Position numbers and translations under genes: made by a program. From UBA6489 sp942490775 (lineage in GTDB: Bacteria > Patescibacteriota > Gracilibacteria > BD1-5 > UBA6164): a DNA stretch of 64,000 nucleotides. Every line of letters starts with the position of its first letter. The first letter of the stretch is position 1. The notes beneath the pieces are model-generated. The model made no database searches. It was not told the DNA's origin and saw only the letters and a program-made list of their open reading frames with translations. The stretch covers positions 62,001-126,000 of the forward strand of contig CALNYL010000013.1 in NCBI GenBank assembly GCA_942490775.1, read 5' to 3'. This document shows, one piece after another, positions 22,026 through 33,081 of the stretch.

Positions 22026-22235
22026 ATGAAAGATTTTTGGTGAACTTTATTATTTTGATTAGCAATATGACAGGTAATTCTAGTGTTATTTCTAGTTGTT
22101 GTATTTGTTATTTCTTGTATATTTTTGTATAAATGATTTAAAAAGAAAAAATGAATTATTTATAAGTCTATATGGGGAATAATTTTATGATTTTCTATAG
22201 CTTTCTTTGTATCCTTTAGTGATGTTTCTTTATAA
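22026..22235 (+). CDS. Small membrane protein, 69 aa
   Basis: Two transmembrane helices (residues ~6-38 and ~46-65) joined by a basic loop FKKKKGIIYK. Seven of its glycines are TGA or GGG. The stop TAA overlaps the start ATG of the next gene by 14 bases in another frame, which suggests translational coupling. No family recognised. Confidence 0.6.
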
Positions 22236-23192
22236 TTATTGAAATATTTTTTGGGAGGGGTATTTATCTTATAAAGATGACAAAATAAAGGAAGAACAAA
22301 TAATTAGTAAACAACAAAAATACAGAGAATTATTGAAACCAAGTATAGAAGAATTTTCTTTAGCAAAGTTAAAAGAGTTTGATAATGTTTCTTTTTATAA
22401 TTCAGATGATGATTTTTAAGTGAACTTATTTCTAAAATAGAAAATGCTAAAGAGAGAGTTTATGTAGAACTTTCTTGGTTAAATGATGAAAATTTGATAT
22501 GAGCAATTAAGAAAGCTAATAGTGGATGAATTGATTTGAAGATTATTATAGAGAAAGAACATCTTGGAATACCCAATACAACTTTTAATGCTGAATTTAA
22601 AGATCCTTGACTAAATATATCTTATCTTGATTCAGTTAGGTTAAACTTCATTATTATTGATAATGATGTTATTATTTTAGATTCTGGAGACTTGCTTTTT
22701 TCTGTTGTTATAAAAGATGAATTATTCTTAAAAACTATGCTTGATGTATTTTCAAGTGATTTTATTTGAGAAGTTTTACCGTTCTATCATGATAATCTTC
22801 TTTTATGACCAGAGTATTTATCAAAAAAGTTAGAAAACTTTATTGATTCTGCTCAAAAAGAAATTTATATATATACCAATGATATTAATGATGATTTTTT
22901 ATTACCATTATTGTATAGAAAATCTGGACAATGATTAGATATAAACATTATTACTAATCAAAATAAAGTAAATAATGATATAATTGAGAAATTAAAAGGT
23001 AAATGATTAAGGATAAAAGATAATCGGTATGGTAATTTTGATTTTGTTTATATTTTGATTGATGGAAAATATCTTTATATTTGAAATGAATCTGATTTTT
23101 TTAATAAAAGTAGAAGTTTAGGAGTTATTTTAAAAGATAAGTGAGTCATACATAAATTCTTAGAAAAGTTTAATTTAGATTTTAAAAAATAA
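22222..23192 (+). pseudogene. PLD-like protein gene with a frameshift
   Basis: The first part (22222-22419, starting MFLYNYGNIFWEGYLSYKDD) ends at a TAA within GATGATTTTTAAG. Reading one base back (frame of 22416) continues directly with LSELISKIENAKERVYVELS and runs to TAA at 23192; one extra T in the T5 run would join them into DDDFLSELI. The second part has two phospholipase D-like half-domains (FIDSAQKEIYIYTNDIND; YILIDGKYLYIGNESDFF), but the HxKxxxxD catalytic residues are not conserved, so it is a degenerate PLD fold. It is probably a broken gene; sequencing error or -1 frameshifting are alternatives. Confidence 0.6.
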
Positions 23193-23197
23193 TTTTT

Positions 23198-24247
23198 ATG
23201 CAAAAAAAATATTATAAAGTAGCAGATAGACCCGATAGTCAGATAGAGGCTTTTAAAAATCGTTATGATTTTGTTAGTGAGGATGAAATAAAAAATGTGT
23301 TCTTGAAAAACTGATATGAGGTTGAGTCGCTTGAGAAGTCTAGTAGTTGGTGAACTGCTCATTTGATATATTATGCTAAGATAGTATGAAAAAAGGATAG
23401 ACTAGTTTTTAGGTCTAATTCTTGAGATAAGTGAGGCTTTATAAAGCCTGAGATAGTTATGTTATCTGAGAAATTAATAACAGATAAGGTTCTTGAAATA
23501 TGAGTTTCAACAAATAAGATTTTGTTTGTTGATATATCTAGAAAATATTTTCCTTTTGATTATCAAATAGAAGAGGAACTTTTATGAGTTGACCCTGAAA
23601 AATATATTGATAATTATTCTAAATTTTTAGGTAAAAAAGAGGATTATGATAAATTGTCTTATGAATTGTGACAAAGTGTAGCAAAATATTCAGATATAAA
23701 ATTTAACTGATTTTGATTATTTGATGAGGATAAAATTATTAGTTGAGATATAGAGTGAATTGATTCAAACTTTTATGATTATATAACAACAAATCTTGAA
23801 GAGCATCTTAGTTTTTTATTAGTAAATAATGTTATAGATAAAAATATATTTGATAGAATCTTAGGTATTTATAAGTATCATAAAGATTTAATAAATGATT
23901 GTGAGTCTTGTTTAATTCATCATGATTTAGCAGATCATAATTTGACCTATGATGTTGATAAAAAGTGACTTTGAGCTATATTTGATTGGGAAGCTATGGT
24001 TCTTTGAGATTCTATGCTTGATTTGTGAAGTTGCCCAACTTGGGAAACCCACTACCCTAGAAAAAACCTATTAGTTCAATGATATAAGTCAATTAAAAAG
24101 TTGCCAGATAATTATGAGACTAGAATGAATTTGTATGAACTTAGGACATGGATTTGGAAAATAATGTTTTCTATTAAGATGAATTTTGATAAAAAGTTAT
24201 TGAATAGTTGGATTAATAGTATGAATACTGTTTTGAAGGAGTTTTAA
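23198..24247 (+). CDS. Aminoglycoside phosphotransferase-like kinase
   Basis: 349 residues. The kinase catalytic segment CLIHHDLADHNLTYD (Brenner-type HxDxxxxN, ~residues 239-253) and the metal-binding GAIFDWEAMVLGDSMLDLG (D/E) are typical of the APH/choline kinase superfamily. The N-terminal half carries the nucleotide-binding sheet. Substrates in this family range from aminoglycosides to choline, homoserine and sugars; nothing here decides it. It lies 5 bases behind the PLD-like gene and 18 bases before a cupin-like gene, so it is probably part of one operon. Confidence 0.8.
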
Positions 24248-24265
24248 TTTATTAAAAATAATAAT

Positions 24266-24937
24266 ATGAATGAACTAAGTATAGATAATAGAATAAAATT
24301 TAAAACTATAGAATTAAAGCAGGGAGAAGTTTATAATATATCTTGAAAAAATGAAATAGTAACTGTTGTCTCTTGAAAAGTTAATGAGAGAATGAAGTGA
24401 ACTCTAAAAACTTTTGAATCTTCTGTTTATCATAATTGAAATATAAAAGCAGATGAAGACACTTTACTAACAGTTTTTGAAATAGAAAATATAGATATTA
24501 TTTTAGATAAAGTTGATTTAGATAGTGAATTTTGAGATTTTTGTAGAAAAAATTGGAAACAACTTAGAGAGTTGTATGATGTAGAAGGATTTGAAAAAGT
24601 AGATTTATATAGATGAAATCAGATTGATTATGAATTTGCTTGAGAAAGTTATAAGTTTAATTTACGGTTTTGTTGAGCAAATACAGATTGTCTTTGGCAT
24701 AATGAACATAATTTTATAGAAATTCATACAAATATTGCCTGAATTTGAAATATGCAAAAATCTTTGGATTGAACAGATGAGTGATTAGTTGAGACTGTTT
24801 CTTTGGGGATATGAGCGACTCATAGAAAGTTTAATGTAGCTTCAGAATTTGAGGAAAATGGAAATCCTAAATATCCTTTTCATAGGTGGCTTGGATGACC
24901 TAGCTGAAATATATGGATGGCAATTGAAAAGTATTAG
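24266..24937 (+). CDS. Hypothetical protein, possible cupin fold, 223 aa
   Basis: ATG to TAG, with many TGA glycines. The N-terminal ~80 residues are a beta-rich segment (IELKQGEVYNISGKNEIVTV) like a cupin barrel. The second half has clustered histidines and a Glu (WHNEHNFIEIHTNIAGIGNM, then GATHRKFNV and PFHRWLGGPSGNIW), which could be a metal site. I do not recognise the family with confidence. It follows the APH-like kinase gene and is followed by decayed sequence. Confidence 0.6.
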
Positions 24938-25474
24938 AAATTATTTTATGTCTAAAATGTTAAATGTAAATTTTGAGAACACGGTTCGTTTGCTTTTGCT
25001 AAAGTGGATAAAAACATTTTCTCAGAAAATCATAAATGGTATAATTTCTCTTTTTGAGATTTTAAACAAATTACTACATCTCTTAAGCTTTCTCTATATG
25101 TGATTTGTCAAAATGACATTGCTAAAAATTGCTCCCAGCAACTTAATTTTCTAACTTTTTTATTTCAATTATATTTTTCTACACATTTATTAAATTGATA
25201 GCTAGAAATAAAGTCCATAAGTTGTGTAAATACATATTTATTTTTGTACATTGGCATAAATAAAGGAATATATCCTTCATTTTACCACTTCTTGCTGAAG
25301 TCCCCTAAAAAACTTTTGCCTTCTTCCTTCTCTTTGTTATACTGTTTCTATCTTACTTGATATTAGGTTAACGAGACACTAGTGATAAATTATAATTAGA
25401 AAATATTTCGTCTAATATTTTTTTATCATATATTTTCTTCATAATAATCTAATTCTAACTAAATAATATATATT
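24938..25474. other. Gene-poor stretch with a decayed ORF
   Basis: No intact gene. An open frame without a start codon runs from 24956 to TAG at 25201 (CKFGEHGSFAFAKVDKNIFS and a hydrophobic tail) and looks like the C-terminal remnant of a lost gene, possibly from a mobile element. From 25201 to 25474 I see only AT-rich sequence without ORFs or hairpins of note. Confidence 0.4.
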
Positions 25475-27220
25475 CTAAAAACCACTCTGTAAATCCAACA
25501 TCCTCTTATAAATTCCTTTTTTCTTCACTAACTCCTTATGATTTCATTCCTCAACAACCTTCCCTCACTCTATAACAAATATCTTATCCGCATGCTTAAC
25601 AGTCTGCAACCTATGAGCTATAATTATAACAGTTCTATCCTTAAATAAATTGTGCATAGCCTTTGTAATTAACTCCTCTGAAAAACTATCCAGAGCAGAA
25701 GTAGGCTCATCCAAAATAATTATCTTAGGATCTTTTAGGAATATTTTAGCAATAGCAAGTCTTTGCTTCTGTCATCAAGACAACCTAACTCATCTTTCTC
25801 AAATCTGAGTATTTATACCATCAGGAAGTTTCTTTATAAATTCACATTTTGCGAGTTTTATTATTTCTTCTATTTTTTCATCACTAATATCTTTTCAGGT
25901 GGCATATGTTAGATTTTCTAAAACTGTTCAGTCAAATACTGAAGGCTCTTGAGTTAGATATCAAATCTCTTTGTAATAGCTTTTTAGCGATACTTCGTTT
26001 AATTTCTGTCAATCAATTATTACTTCTCCTGAATCGGTTTTTATATATCAAGCTATTAATTTTACTAAAGTAGATTTTCATCATCCACTTGCTCAGACCA
26101 TTGCTGTAATTTTTTCTCAGGGGATTTTTAGATTAAAATTTTCAAAAACATTATTATTTTCATTGTATCAAAAAGTTATATCTTTTAGTTCTATTTTTCA
26201 GCAAGAATATTTAAAATTCTTGCCATTCTTCTGTAAATCCATAGAAGGTTTCTCATCAAAAAAATTCCAAATCTTTTCTACATTTATAAAAGTTTTATTG
26301 AACTCTACATATAAGTTCAATGAACTCTTTAATATTTGTTCTAAAATATAGGCAATAGACATAAGAGCTAAAAATTCTCAAAAATCTATTTTTTCAGTAT
26401 ATAGACCAAAAGAGAAAAGTAATATTACAAATAATTTACTAAAATCTACTAGTAATAAAATCATTAACTGAATAAAAACTTGTAGATTATTAATCTTACG
26501 ATTTAGCTTAATATTTACATTCAAATCATCTGCTACTTTTCCTATCTCTTCTCGCTCCTTATTATTTTGAAGTATTTCAAATTTACTCATAAGTATCTTT
26601 ACAAACTTTTTCGTAATTCCTATATTATTATCCCTCCTTATAGATCTATATCCCTTTGTCTGTCTTTGTATAAAACAAGTGAAAGTAAGAGCAAGAATAA
26701 AGACAACTGCTACAATCATAGAATAATAAATATTTATCATTCACACAAAAACTATTGAGAAAATTACAGTTAAAATATTAGGGAGAATTTTAATAAATGA
26801 CTTTGACAACAATGAAACCCAATCATGAGTTCATTTATCTATCATAGCAACAAGTTTTCAAGTTCAATGTTTTTCTGCTTCTGTATTATCTAGATATATA
26901 AATGCATATATATATTCTTTGTACAAATACTTCTTAAATTGAGGCCACATAATTCAATGTGTAGAATGTCTAAAAAAGATTGTTATACAATAATGTAAAA
27001 TCATCAATATAATAAATAATCAAATCAGATATTTTATTTCGCTAGTAAAACCTAATTCTAAGTTATTAGTTATATCCTTTATAATATTAACTGAAACTAT
27101 AATAATAGTACTCTCTCCAATTATTGGAACAAGAGCTATCAATGATATCTTTTTGTAATAAAAAGCAGGTTCAAAAAAAATTTTAACTGTTTCTAAAAAT
27201 GTCTTTTCTTTTTTTTTCAT
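25475..27220 (-). CDS. ABC exporter, fused membrane and ATPase domains (copy 1)
   Basis: 581 residues. The N-terminal ~330 residues hold six transmembrane helices; the ATPase follows with Walker A GASGGGKSTLVKL (~residues 376-388), Q-loop LTQEP, signature RLSGGQKQRLAIAK, Walker B KIIILDEPTSALD and switch H in IIIAHRLQTV. The architecture is that of half-size exporters (MsbA/LmrA/peptide exporter type). The C-terminal ~140 residues, including the last KRMLDLQSGF, are almost identical to copy 2 at 28112-29866. It is on the minus strand downstream of an HD hydrolase gene, 19 bases apart. Confidence 0.93.
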
Positions 27221-27238
27221 AAATAAAATTTTAATTAA

Positions 27239-27736
27239 TTATTGCTCTAAATCATATGACAAGATTTCATCAGCTCTCTCAAATATTTTATCTTCCCAAT
27301 CATTAGGCTTATGCCTCAATATAAGTTTAGATAAACGTTGATTCCTAGCAATCTGACTTAATTTTCATTCCTTTATATAAAAAACAAAATTATCATATAC
27401 ATCAGCCATTTTCACAATTAAAGCATCTTCTCAACAAGAAACACACTTCTTTATAACATCTTCATTCTCCATTCCTTCCTCCTTTGAATTTGCTATAACT
27501 ATTTTTAAAATATTTTCTCAATACTTCTCCTCTATAAGCTTCTTTGGCATAGGCGTATCCTCTATTGCATCATGTAATAATCCAGCTATCTGCAAATCTT
27601 CAGAATATCAATTATTATACAAATAAGTTCAAACCCTAATACTATGAAACAAAGAAGGTTTCTTTTGATCTTCTTCAGGATAGTATTCTACTAAATCCCT
27701 TAATGCTCCTTCAAATTTAAATCAAGTCATAATCAT
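27239..27736 (-). CDS. HD domain phosphohydrolase (SpoT/MESH1-like)
   Basis: 165 residues from the first of two ATGs (27736; the second is at 27730). The HD motif appears as SLFHSIRVGTYL and GLLHDAIEDTPMP, followed by IVKMADVYDN, the pattern of RelA/SpoT-type (p)ppGpp hydrolase domains and related short HD enzymes. No synthetase domain is attached, so it would be a small alarmone hydrolase. It lies between two paralogous ABC exporter genes on the same strand, directly before copy 1. Confidence 0.8.
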
Positions 27737-28111
27737 AAAGTTACAAGAAATAAAACAACAAGAAAACACTTACATAAAAAAATAAGCATAAAAAATATTA
27801 TAAATTAATAAAATAAAAAAATCTATAATACACTACAACCTATAGTACATCATATCCCTTTATAATTGATACTCAAAAGATTTTTAATATAAGAATGAAA
27901 TAAAGGTAAAAACCTTTATCTTGTTGACAAAATACTTGCTCAATAATCAACTATAATTGGCAGGTATAATATGATATTTTCATTGATAAGAGAATATATA
28001 TTGGAACTCAAATATATATAACTATTTTAGAAAGTCAATTTTATTTGAGAAAAAATCTTTATAGCTTATTCCCCCTCCTTAGCAAGGAGGGGGCTAGGGG
28101 GTGGTCCATTC
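27737..28111. other. Intergenic region with hairpins and a repeat
   Basis: No gene. ATAAAGGT-AAAA-ACCTTTAT at 27900-27919 forms a tight hairpin. At 28069-28108 lies a GC-richer palindrome (CCCCCTCCTTAGCAAGGAGG followed by GGGCTAGGGGGTGG), one of the dispersed elements, placed immediately behind the stop codon of the second ABC exporter. Confidence 0.5.
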
Positions 28112-29866
28112 CTAAAACCCACTCTGCAAATCCAACATCCTCTTATAAATCCCTTTTTTCTTCACTAACTCCTTATGATTTCACTCCTCAACCACCTTTC
28201 ATCATTCTATCACAAATATCTTATCCGCATGCTTAACTGTCTGCAATCTATGAGCTATTATTATAACTGTTCTATCTTTAAACAGATTATGCATAGCCTT
28301 TGTTATTAACTCCTCTGAAAAACTATCCAAAGCAGAAGTCGGTTCATCCAAAATAATTATTTTCGGATCTTTTAAAAATATCTTTGCAATAGCAAGTCTT
28401 TGCTTCTGTCATCAAGACAACCTAACTCATCTTTCTCAAATTTCTGTATTTATTCAGTAAGGCAAATCTCTTATAAATTCACACTTTGCTAATTTTATAA
28501 CCTTCTCTATTTTCCTTTCACTCACATCACTTCAAGTCGTATAAGTTAGATTTTCCAAAACCGTTCCATCAAATACAGAAGGCTCTTGAGTTAAATATCA
28601 TATTTCTTTATAATACCCCTTCAAAGATAGTTCACTTAATTTCTGTCAATCTATAGTTATCTCTCAACTATCAGCTTTAATATAACCACTTATAAGCTTA
28701 GCCAAAGTACTCTTTCAACCTCAACTTGCTCAGACCATTGCTGTGATTTTTTCCCCTGCTATCTTTAAACTAAAATTATTAAAAACTTTATTATTCTCAC
28801 TATATCAAAAAGTTATATCTTTTAGTTCTATTTTACCAGATTTATATTTTAAATTGTTTCATGTTTCATAGCTTGACATATAATTAGTTGAATCAAAAAA
28901 ATCCCACATCTTCTCTATAGAAGTAAAATCTTTTGTAAAATCTTTAAAAAATGTCATTGAATTAACTATTGATGAACTTAGAACTGTAAGTATACCAAAA
29001 ATTCATACGAAAGTTGAAATACTAATGTTTCATTCAAATATCTCTAGTCCTAAATAAAATATAACAAAAACTTGTACCCGAGTAACAAATCATCATGGTA
29101 TTCTGAAAAATATATGTACATATGGAGCCATTTTTTTATTTATTACCATCATATTTCTATTAGCTTTATCTAAACTAATAATTTCATCAGATACCTTTCA
29201 AGTTTGTAAAATCTCAAATTTATTCATTATGATTTTTACAATCCTTCCAACATATATATGCCGATAATCTTCTCTTTTCCTCCTATATTTTAAAGTATAA
29301 TTATTTATAAATACTCAAACTATATGTATTAATAAATAAATAATAAAAAATAAGACTCAATATACCATTTTAAGTGAAAAGATCATATAACTAGCGAATA
29401 AAAATGTTGTTATTATTTGAAAAAAGTTATATATGAAAGTATTTAGAGATAATGACCAGATATTCATTCACTTATCTATTAATGCTGTTAGTTTTCATGT
29501 TCATAGTTTTTCTATTTCGTTGTTATCTAGTTTGATAAATTTTGAGATGTATTCTTTATGTATAACTTCTCTAAATATTCCTATATCCTCAACCCATCAC
29601 CATTTTTTGACAATAAATTCTAAGATTTCATAGAGGATATTTGCTATTATATAGTATATTATAAGATCTATAAATAGTTCTTTATTATCATTTTCTATAC
29701 TTGCTATTATACTTTTTATAAAATAAATATGAACAATGGGCATAGCTCAGTATATAAAGTACTTTGTACATGATCTTAAAGTAACCAGTTTATTTCATTT
29801 TACCACTGTTGGGGCAAAAAATCTTTTTACTATCTCAAAAAATGTTCTTTCCTTAGTTTGTTGCAT
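28112..29866 (-). CDS. ABC exporter, fused membrane and ATPase domains (copy 2)
   Basis: 584 residues from ATG (29866, MQQTKERTFFEIVKRFFAPT) to TAG. Same layout as copy 1: six-helix membrane domain, then an ATPase with LSGGQKQRLAIAK, DEPTSALD and the identical end KRMLDLQSGF. The ATPase halves are far more alike than the membrane halves, suggesting different substrates or gene conversion of the ATPase part. Two half-size exporters encoded side by side may form a heterodimer. A decayed third N-terminus lies just upstream. Confidence 0.93.
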
Positions 29867-29959
29867 ACTTAAAATAATATAAAAAATATCAGAAAATACA
29901 TATTACCAAAAAACACATAATTCACAAATGTAAATATATTCTCTTTAAATCTTTCTTTA

Positions 29960-30307
29960 AAGTTCTATATTTTACCCACTGTTTATATGAAAAAGAAAAA
30001 ATAACCCCCTTTCATTTTTTATATTCCAAACTCCAAAACATTCAAGATAAAAAATATACATATAGACACAGAAAAAATAATATTTCATATCCAAGTCTCT
30101 GGATAATGTCATAATAAAAACAATATATTATATCAATCATAGAACCAAGATGATGAAAACAATAAAATTATAACAGAAATATACAATTCTAAATAATTTT
30201 TATGAAATCATTTAACATATCTATAAAAAGTTCAAACAACATATGGAGCTTACTGGTTCTAAAAACCTTTTAGCTATTTCAAAAAATGTTCTTTCTTTTG
30301 TTTTCAT
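29960..30307 (-). pseudogene. Remnant of a third ABC exporter N-terminus
   Basis: From ATG at 30307 the frame reads MKTKERTFFEIAKRFLEPVS, matching the start of copy 2 (MQQTKERTFFEIVKRFFAP), then stops at TAG (30221). Beyond it, short hydrophobic coding-like segments continue in the same direction (for example NILFLLGHYPETW) with several further stops. It is a degraded third copy of the exporter gene. Confidence 0.7.
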
Positions 30308-30336
30308 AATTTATTTTTTTTTACTAAAAAGTTAGA

Positions 30337-30458
30337 TTTTTGTTTATCATAATGCTTAAACAAAAAAGAAATGCAAATTTATATTGTTATATTATTGTTT
30401 TTGTTTATCATAATGCTTAAACAAAAAAGAAATGCAAATTTATATTGTTATATTATTG
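30337..30458. repeat. Tandem 61-base direct repeat with hairpins
   Basis: Two exact copies (30337-30397 and 30398-30458). Each contains TTTTGTTTA-TCATAATGCT-TAAACAAAA, a 9-base stem with a T/A-rich outside, so each copy can fold as a terminator-like hairpin. The repeat lies between the exporter remnant and the divergent rRNA methyltransferase gene, 46 bases before its ATG. Confidence 0.9.
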
Positions 30459-30504
30459 TTTTTGAATATCATTAATGATAATTTTATAAAATTTAAACAA
30501 ATAT

Positions 30505-31452
30505 ATGCTAGAAAAATTACCAAGCGAAATGTTAGCTAAACTAAAGCTGATTTATACAAAAGACGAACTGAAGACTATAGAAAAGGGTTTTACCACTAAT
30601 AAACCGACTACATTTAGAGTAAATACACTAAAAACAAACAACAAAGAAATAAAAAAAATCTTAAAAGAAAAATGACTAGAAGTAGAAAAAATCCCTTTTC
30701 TGAAAAACTGATACAAACTTATAAACGGTATAGAAAAAGACCTATGGGATTTAGAGATATTTAAAACGGGATTCATCTATCTTCAGTCAATATCAAGTCA
30801 ATTACCAGTTGAACTTATGGATATAAAACAATGAAATAAAGTTTTAGATGCAACAGCAGCACCTTGAAGTAAAACTACACAAATTTCAGCAAAACTAGAA
30901 AACACCTGAAAAATAGTAGCACTTGATAATAATCAAATTAGAATGGATAAGCTAAAGTTTAACACAAAAAGACAATGAGTAAAAAATGTAAAATCTCTAA
31001 AACTGGATGCTAGAAAATTAAACAATAAAGAATACTGAGAATATTTTGACAACATACTACTAGATGCTCCTTGTAGTAGTGAATGAAGAATAAATTTAAA
31101 CAACGAAAAAACTTACTGATTTTGGAATCCTGAAATTATAAGAAGAAACTATAACCTACAAAAAAATATACTAAAAAACATAATCCCAATGATGAAAAGT
31201 GGGGGAGAACTTATTTATAGTACCTGTACTTTATCTCCAGAAGAAAATGAAGCAATAGTACATTTTATACTAAGTAACTTCAAAGAACTAAAAATAGTAG
31301 ATATAACAAAAGAACTAAAAATAGAAAATTCAAAAATCTGAATAACAAGATTCTGAGAAACCGTTTACAGAAATGATGTAGCTCAAAGCCTAAGAATCAT
31401 CCCCAATGAAGATTTAGAATGATTCTTTATAGCTAAATTTTTAAAGAACTAA
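30505..31452 (+). CDS. RsmB/RsmF-family rRNA m5C methyltransferase
   Basis: 315 residues. The SAM-binding motif VLDATAAPGSKTTQISAKLE, the DAPCSSEGRINLN motif (catalytic Cys in APCS) and STCTLSPEENE (second catalytic Cys in STCT) are the NOL1/NOP2/Sun family hallmarks. The N-terminal ~100 residues lack the NusB-like domain of RsmB, so it is closer to RsmF/YebU-type core enzymes. It methylates C5 of cytosine in 16S rRNA or tRNA. The gene is monocistronic, following a tandem hairpin repeat. Confidence 0.92.
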
Positions 31453-31462
31453 ATTTATTTAA

Positions 31463-31581
31463 CCTACTCCCTTTAGTATTAAAGGAAGGAATATAGTATG
31501 GATTATTTAGATTAAATAGACAATTTTTTAAAAAAAACTGTAGCCTCTTTCCCCTGTAAGGGGAGAGAATTTAGAGAGAGG
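31463..31581. repeat. Two dispersed palindromic elements (families B and A)
   Basis: At 31463-31508 lies a family B copy (CTCCCTTTAGTATTAAAGGA then AGGAATATAGTATGGATTAT). At 31540-31581 lies a family A copy (GTAGCCTCTTTCCCCTGTAA then GGGGAGAGAATTTAGAGAGA). Both sit between two convergent genes and may also serve as terminators. Confidence 0.75.
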
Positions 31582-31583
31582 TA

Positions 31584-32390
31584 TTAAATACTAAAAGCCT
31601 CCAGACTATTTTCCATAATTTGCTTTTCTATAACATCAGCATCTTCACTTCTTAGTTCTATTATTTTTTCAAGTACATATTTTACAAATTCTGGTTTATT
31701 CTCTTGTCTTCATCTGTAGGGAACAGGTGATAGGTAAGGAGAATCAGTTTCTATGATAATATTTTTTAGAGGAATATTCTTTGCTGTTTCCTGAATATCT
31801 TTTGCATTTTTAAAAGTAACTATTCAGCTAAAACTTATTTTACAATTTGGCGAGTATTTTAAACATTTCTCAGCAAATTCTAAATTTTCAGAAAAACAAT
31901 GAAATATAAAATTTTTACAATTTTCTTGTTTTAGTATTTCTAGGGTATCGTTTTTTGCTTTTCTATTATGAATTATAACTGGTAAATTATATTTTTTGGC
32001 TAAATTTATTTGAGCTATAAAAAACTTTTTTTGCAGTTTTATAATATCTTCTGCATTTAAATATTCATTTACAAGTGATGGTACCCAATGATAATCAAGT
32101 CCACATTCTCATATTCAAACTATTTTCTCTCTATTTTTTAGATAAAGTTTTTCTAGTTTATCTATAGTTTCTTTTATTTTTCAATTATATTTTATAGTAT
32201 CACTTGGTCATACTCATATAGAAGCAAATACCTTATCATTATCATTTGCTAAAATTATAGATTCCTCACTACTTTCTATGTCTATTCATATAGAAACCAA
32301 ATAACTTCATCAGTTTTTTACAAACGATGAAATAATTTCTCCAGTTTTTTGTTTTTTTGATAAGTATGGATGAGAGTGGGTGTCGAACAT
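31584..32390 (-). CDS. tatD: TatD family metal-dependent deoxyribonuclease
   Basis: 268 residues, the usual length. The family metal ligands are in MFDTHSHPYLS (HxH), GECGLDYH (Glu), VIIHNRKA (His), FHCFS (His) and ETDSPYLSP (Asp). TatD proteins are 3'-5' exonucleases acting in DNA repair or as tRNA/RNA-end enzymes. The last residues RSEDADVIEKQIMEN match the family's C-terminal helix. The family A repeat lies directly behind the stop. Downstream on the same strand of a secreted-protein gene (9 bases). Confidence 0.93.
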
Positions 32391-32398
32391 AAATACTA

Positions 32399-32926
32399 TT
32401 AAAAATTTATTCAAGACATTGAAAGTAAAAATAATTCTCAGGAGTCATCTTCAAAATTAGCATTTATTAAATTAATAAATTCTGTTTTATTTTGCTTTTT
32501 AGATAAATTTATAGTTAATATTTCTGAGAACTTTTCTATATCAGTTGGGGATGCTAAACTTATCATAATCATATTTAAGCCATCTTCTCCAGTAACATTT
32601 TTAAGAGCAGCTTCTGATATTCAAGGGGTAGTGTTTTCTATTTTTACATTTTCTGGGTTATATACCAAAGTAAAGGAAATATTTTTTAACTCCTTCATCT
32701 TTTTTCCATTTTTAACTTTTACAACTCCATCTTCCATTTCTAGGTATAAATTAGACTTACCCATATTTTCTCATACTCATAAAACATCTGCTTTTAACTT
32801 GCTTCACATTTCTGAATCAAATACAAAAAAGTTTATAGATAGTGCTAATACTAAACTAAATATTACTATTCAAGTATTTCTTATAATATTAGCTTTTTTG
32901 TATTCTTTAAATATGTCTTTTTTCAT
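32399..32926 (-). CDS. Membrane-anchored protein with cohesin-like beta domain
   Basis: 175 residues. One N-terminal transmembrane segment (residues ~17-35, TGIVIFSLVLALSINFFVFD) is followed by a beta-rich outer domain of about 130 residues (KNISFTLVYNPENVKIENTT, MIMISLASPTDIEKFSEILT, INLSKKQN). The pattern of a hydrophobic strand pair followed by a Thr/Asn-rich strand resembles cohesin-type carbohydrate-binding or scaffold modules, but the similarity is weak. The gene lies upstream of tatD on the same strand. Confidence 0.6.
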
Positions 32927-32970
32927 AATTTTAAAAAATTAATTTTCTAAAATAACTGTTTTACAGAAAT

Positions 32971-33015
32971 GTAGCCTCTCTCCCCTGAAAAGGGGGAGAG
33001 AATTTAGAGAAAGGT
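32971..33015. repeat. Dispersed palindromic element (family A)
   Basis: GTAGCCTCTCTCCCCTGAAA followed by AGGGGGAGAGAATTTAGAGA; same element and orientation as at 13158, 31540 and 53679. It lies between the stop of uvrC and the start of the minus-strand gene 32399-32926. Confidence 0.75.
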
Positions 33016-33081
33016 TTTCTACATTACATAGTTAATACTATATACTTTATTTCTTTTGTAAAATAAAAATTTTATTTTTTT

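Noticed and set aside
22410..22420. Programmed -1 frameshift in the PLD-like gene
   Set aside because: No canonical X XXY YYZ heptamer or downstream structure is evident; a simple indel is more likely, so it is kept only as an alternative.
24849..25103. An 84-codon ORF behind the cupin-like gene
   Set aside because: It overlaps the intact end of the 24266 gene in another frame and has no protein-like character.
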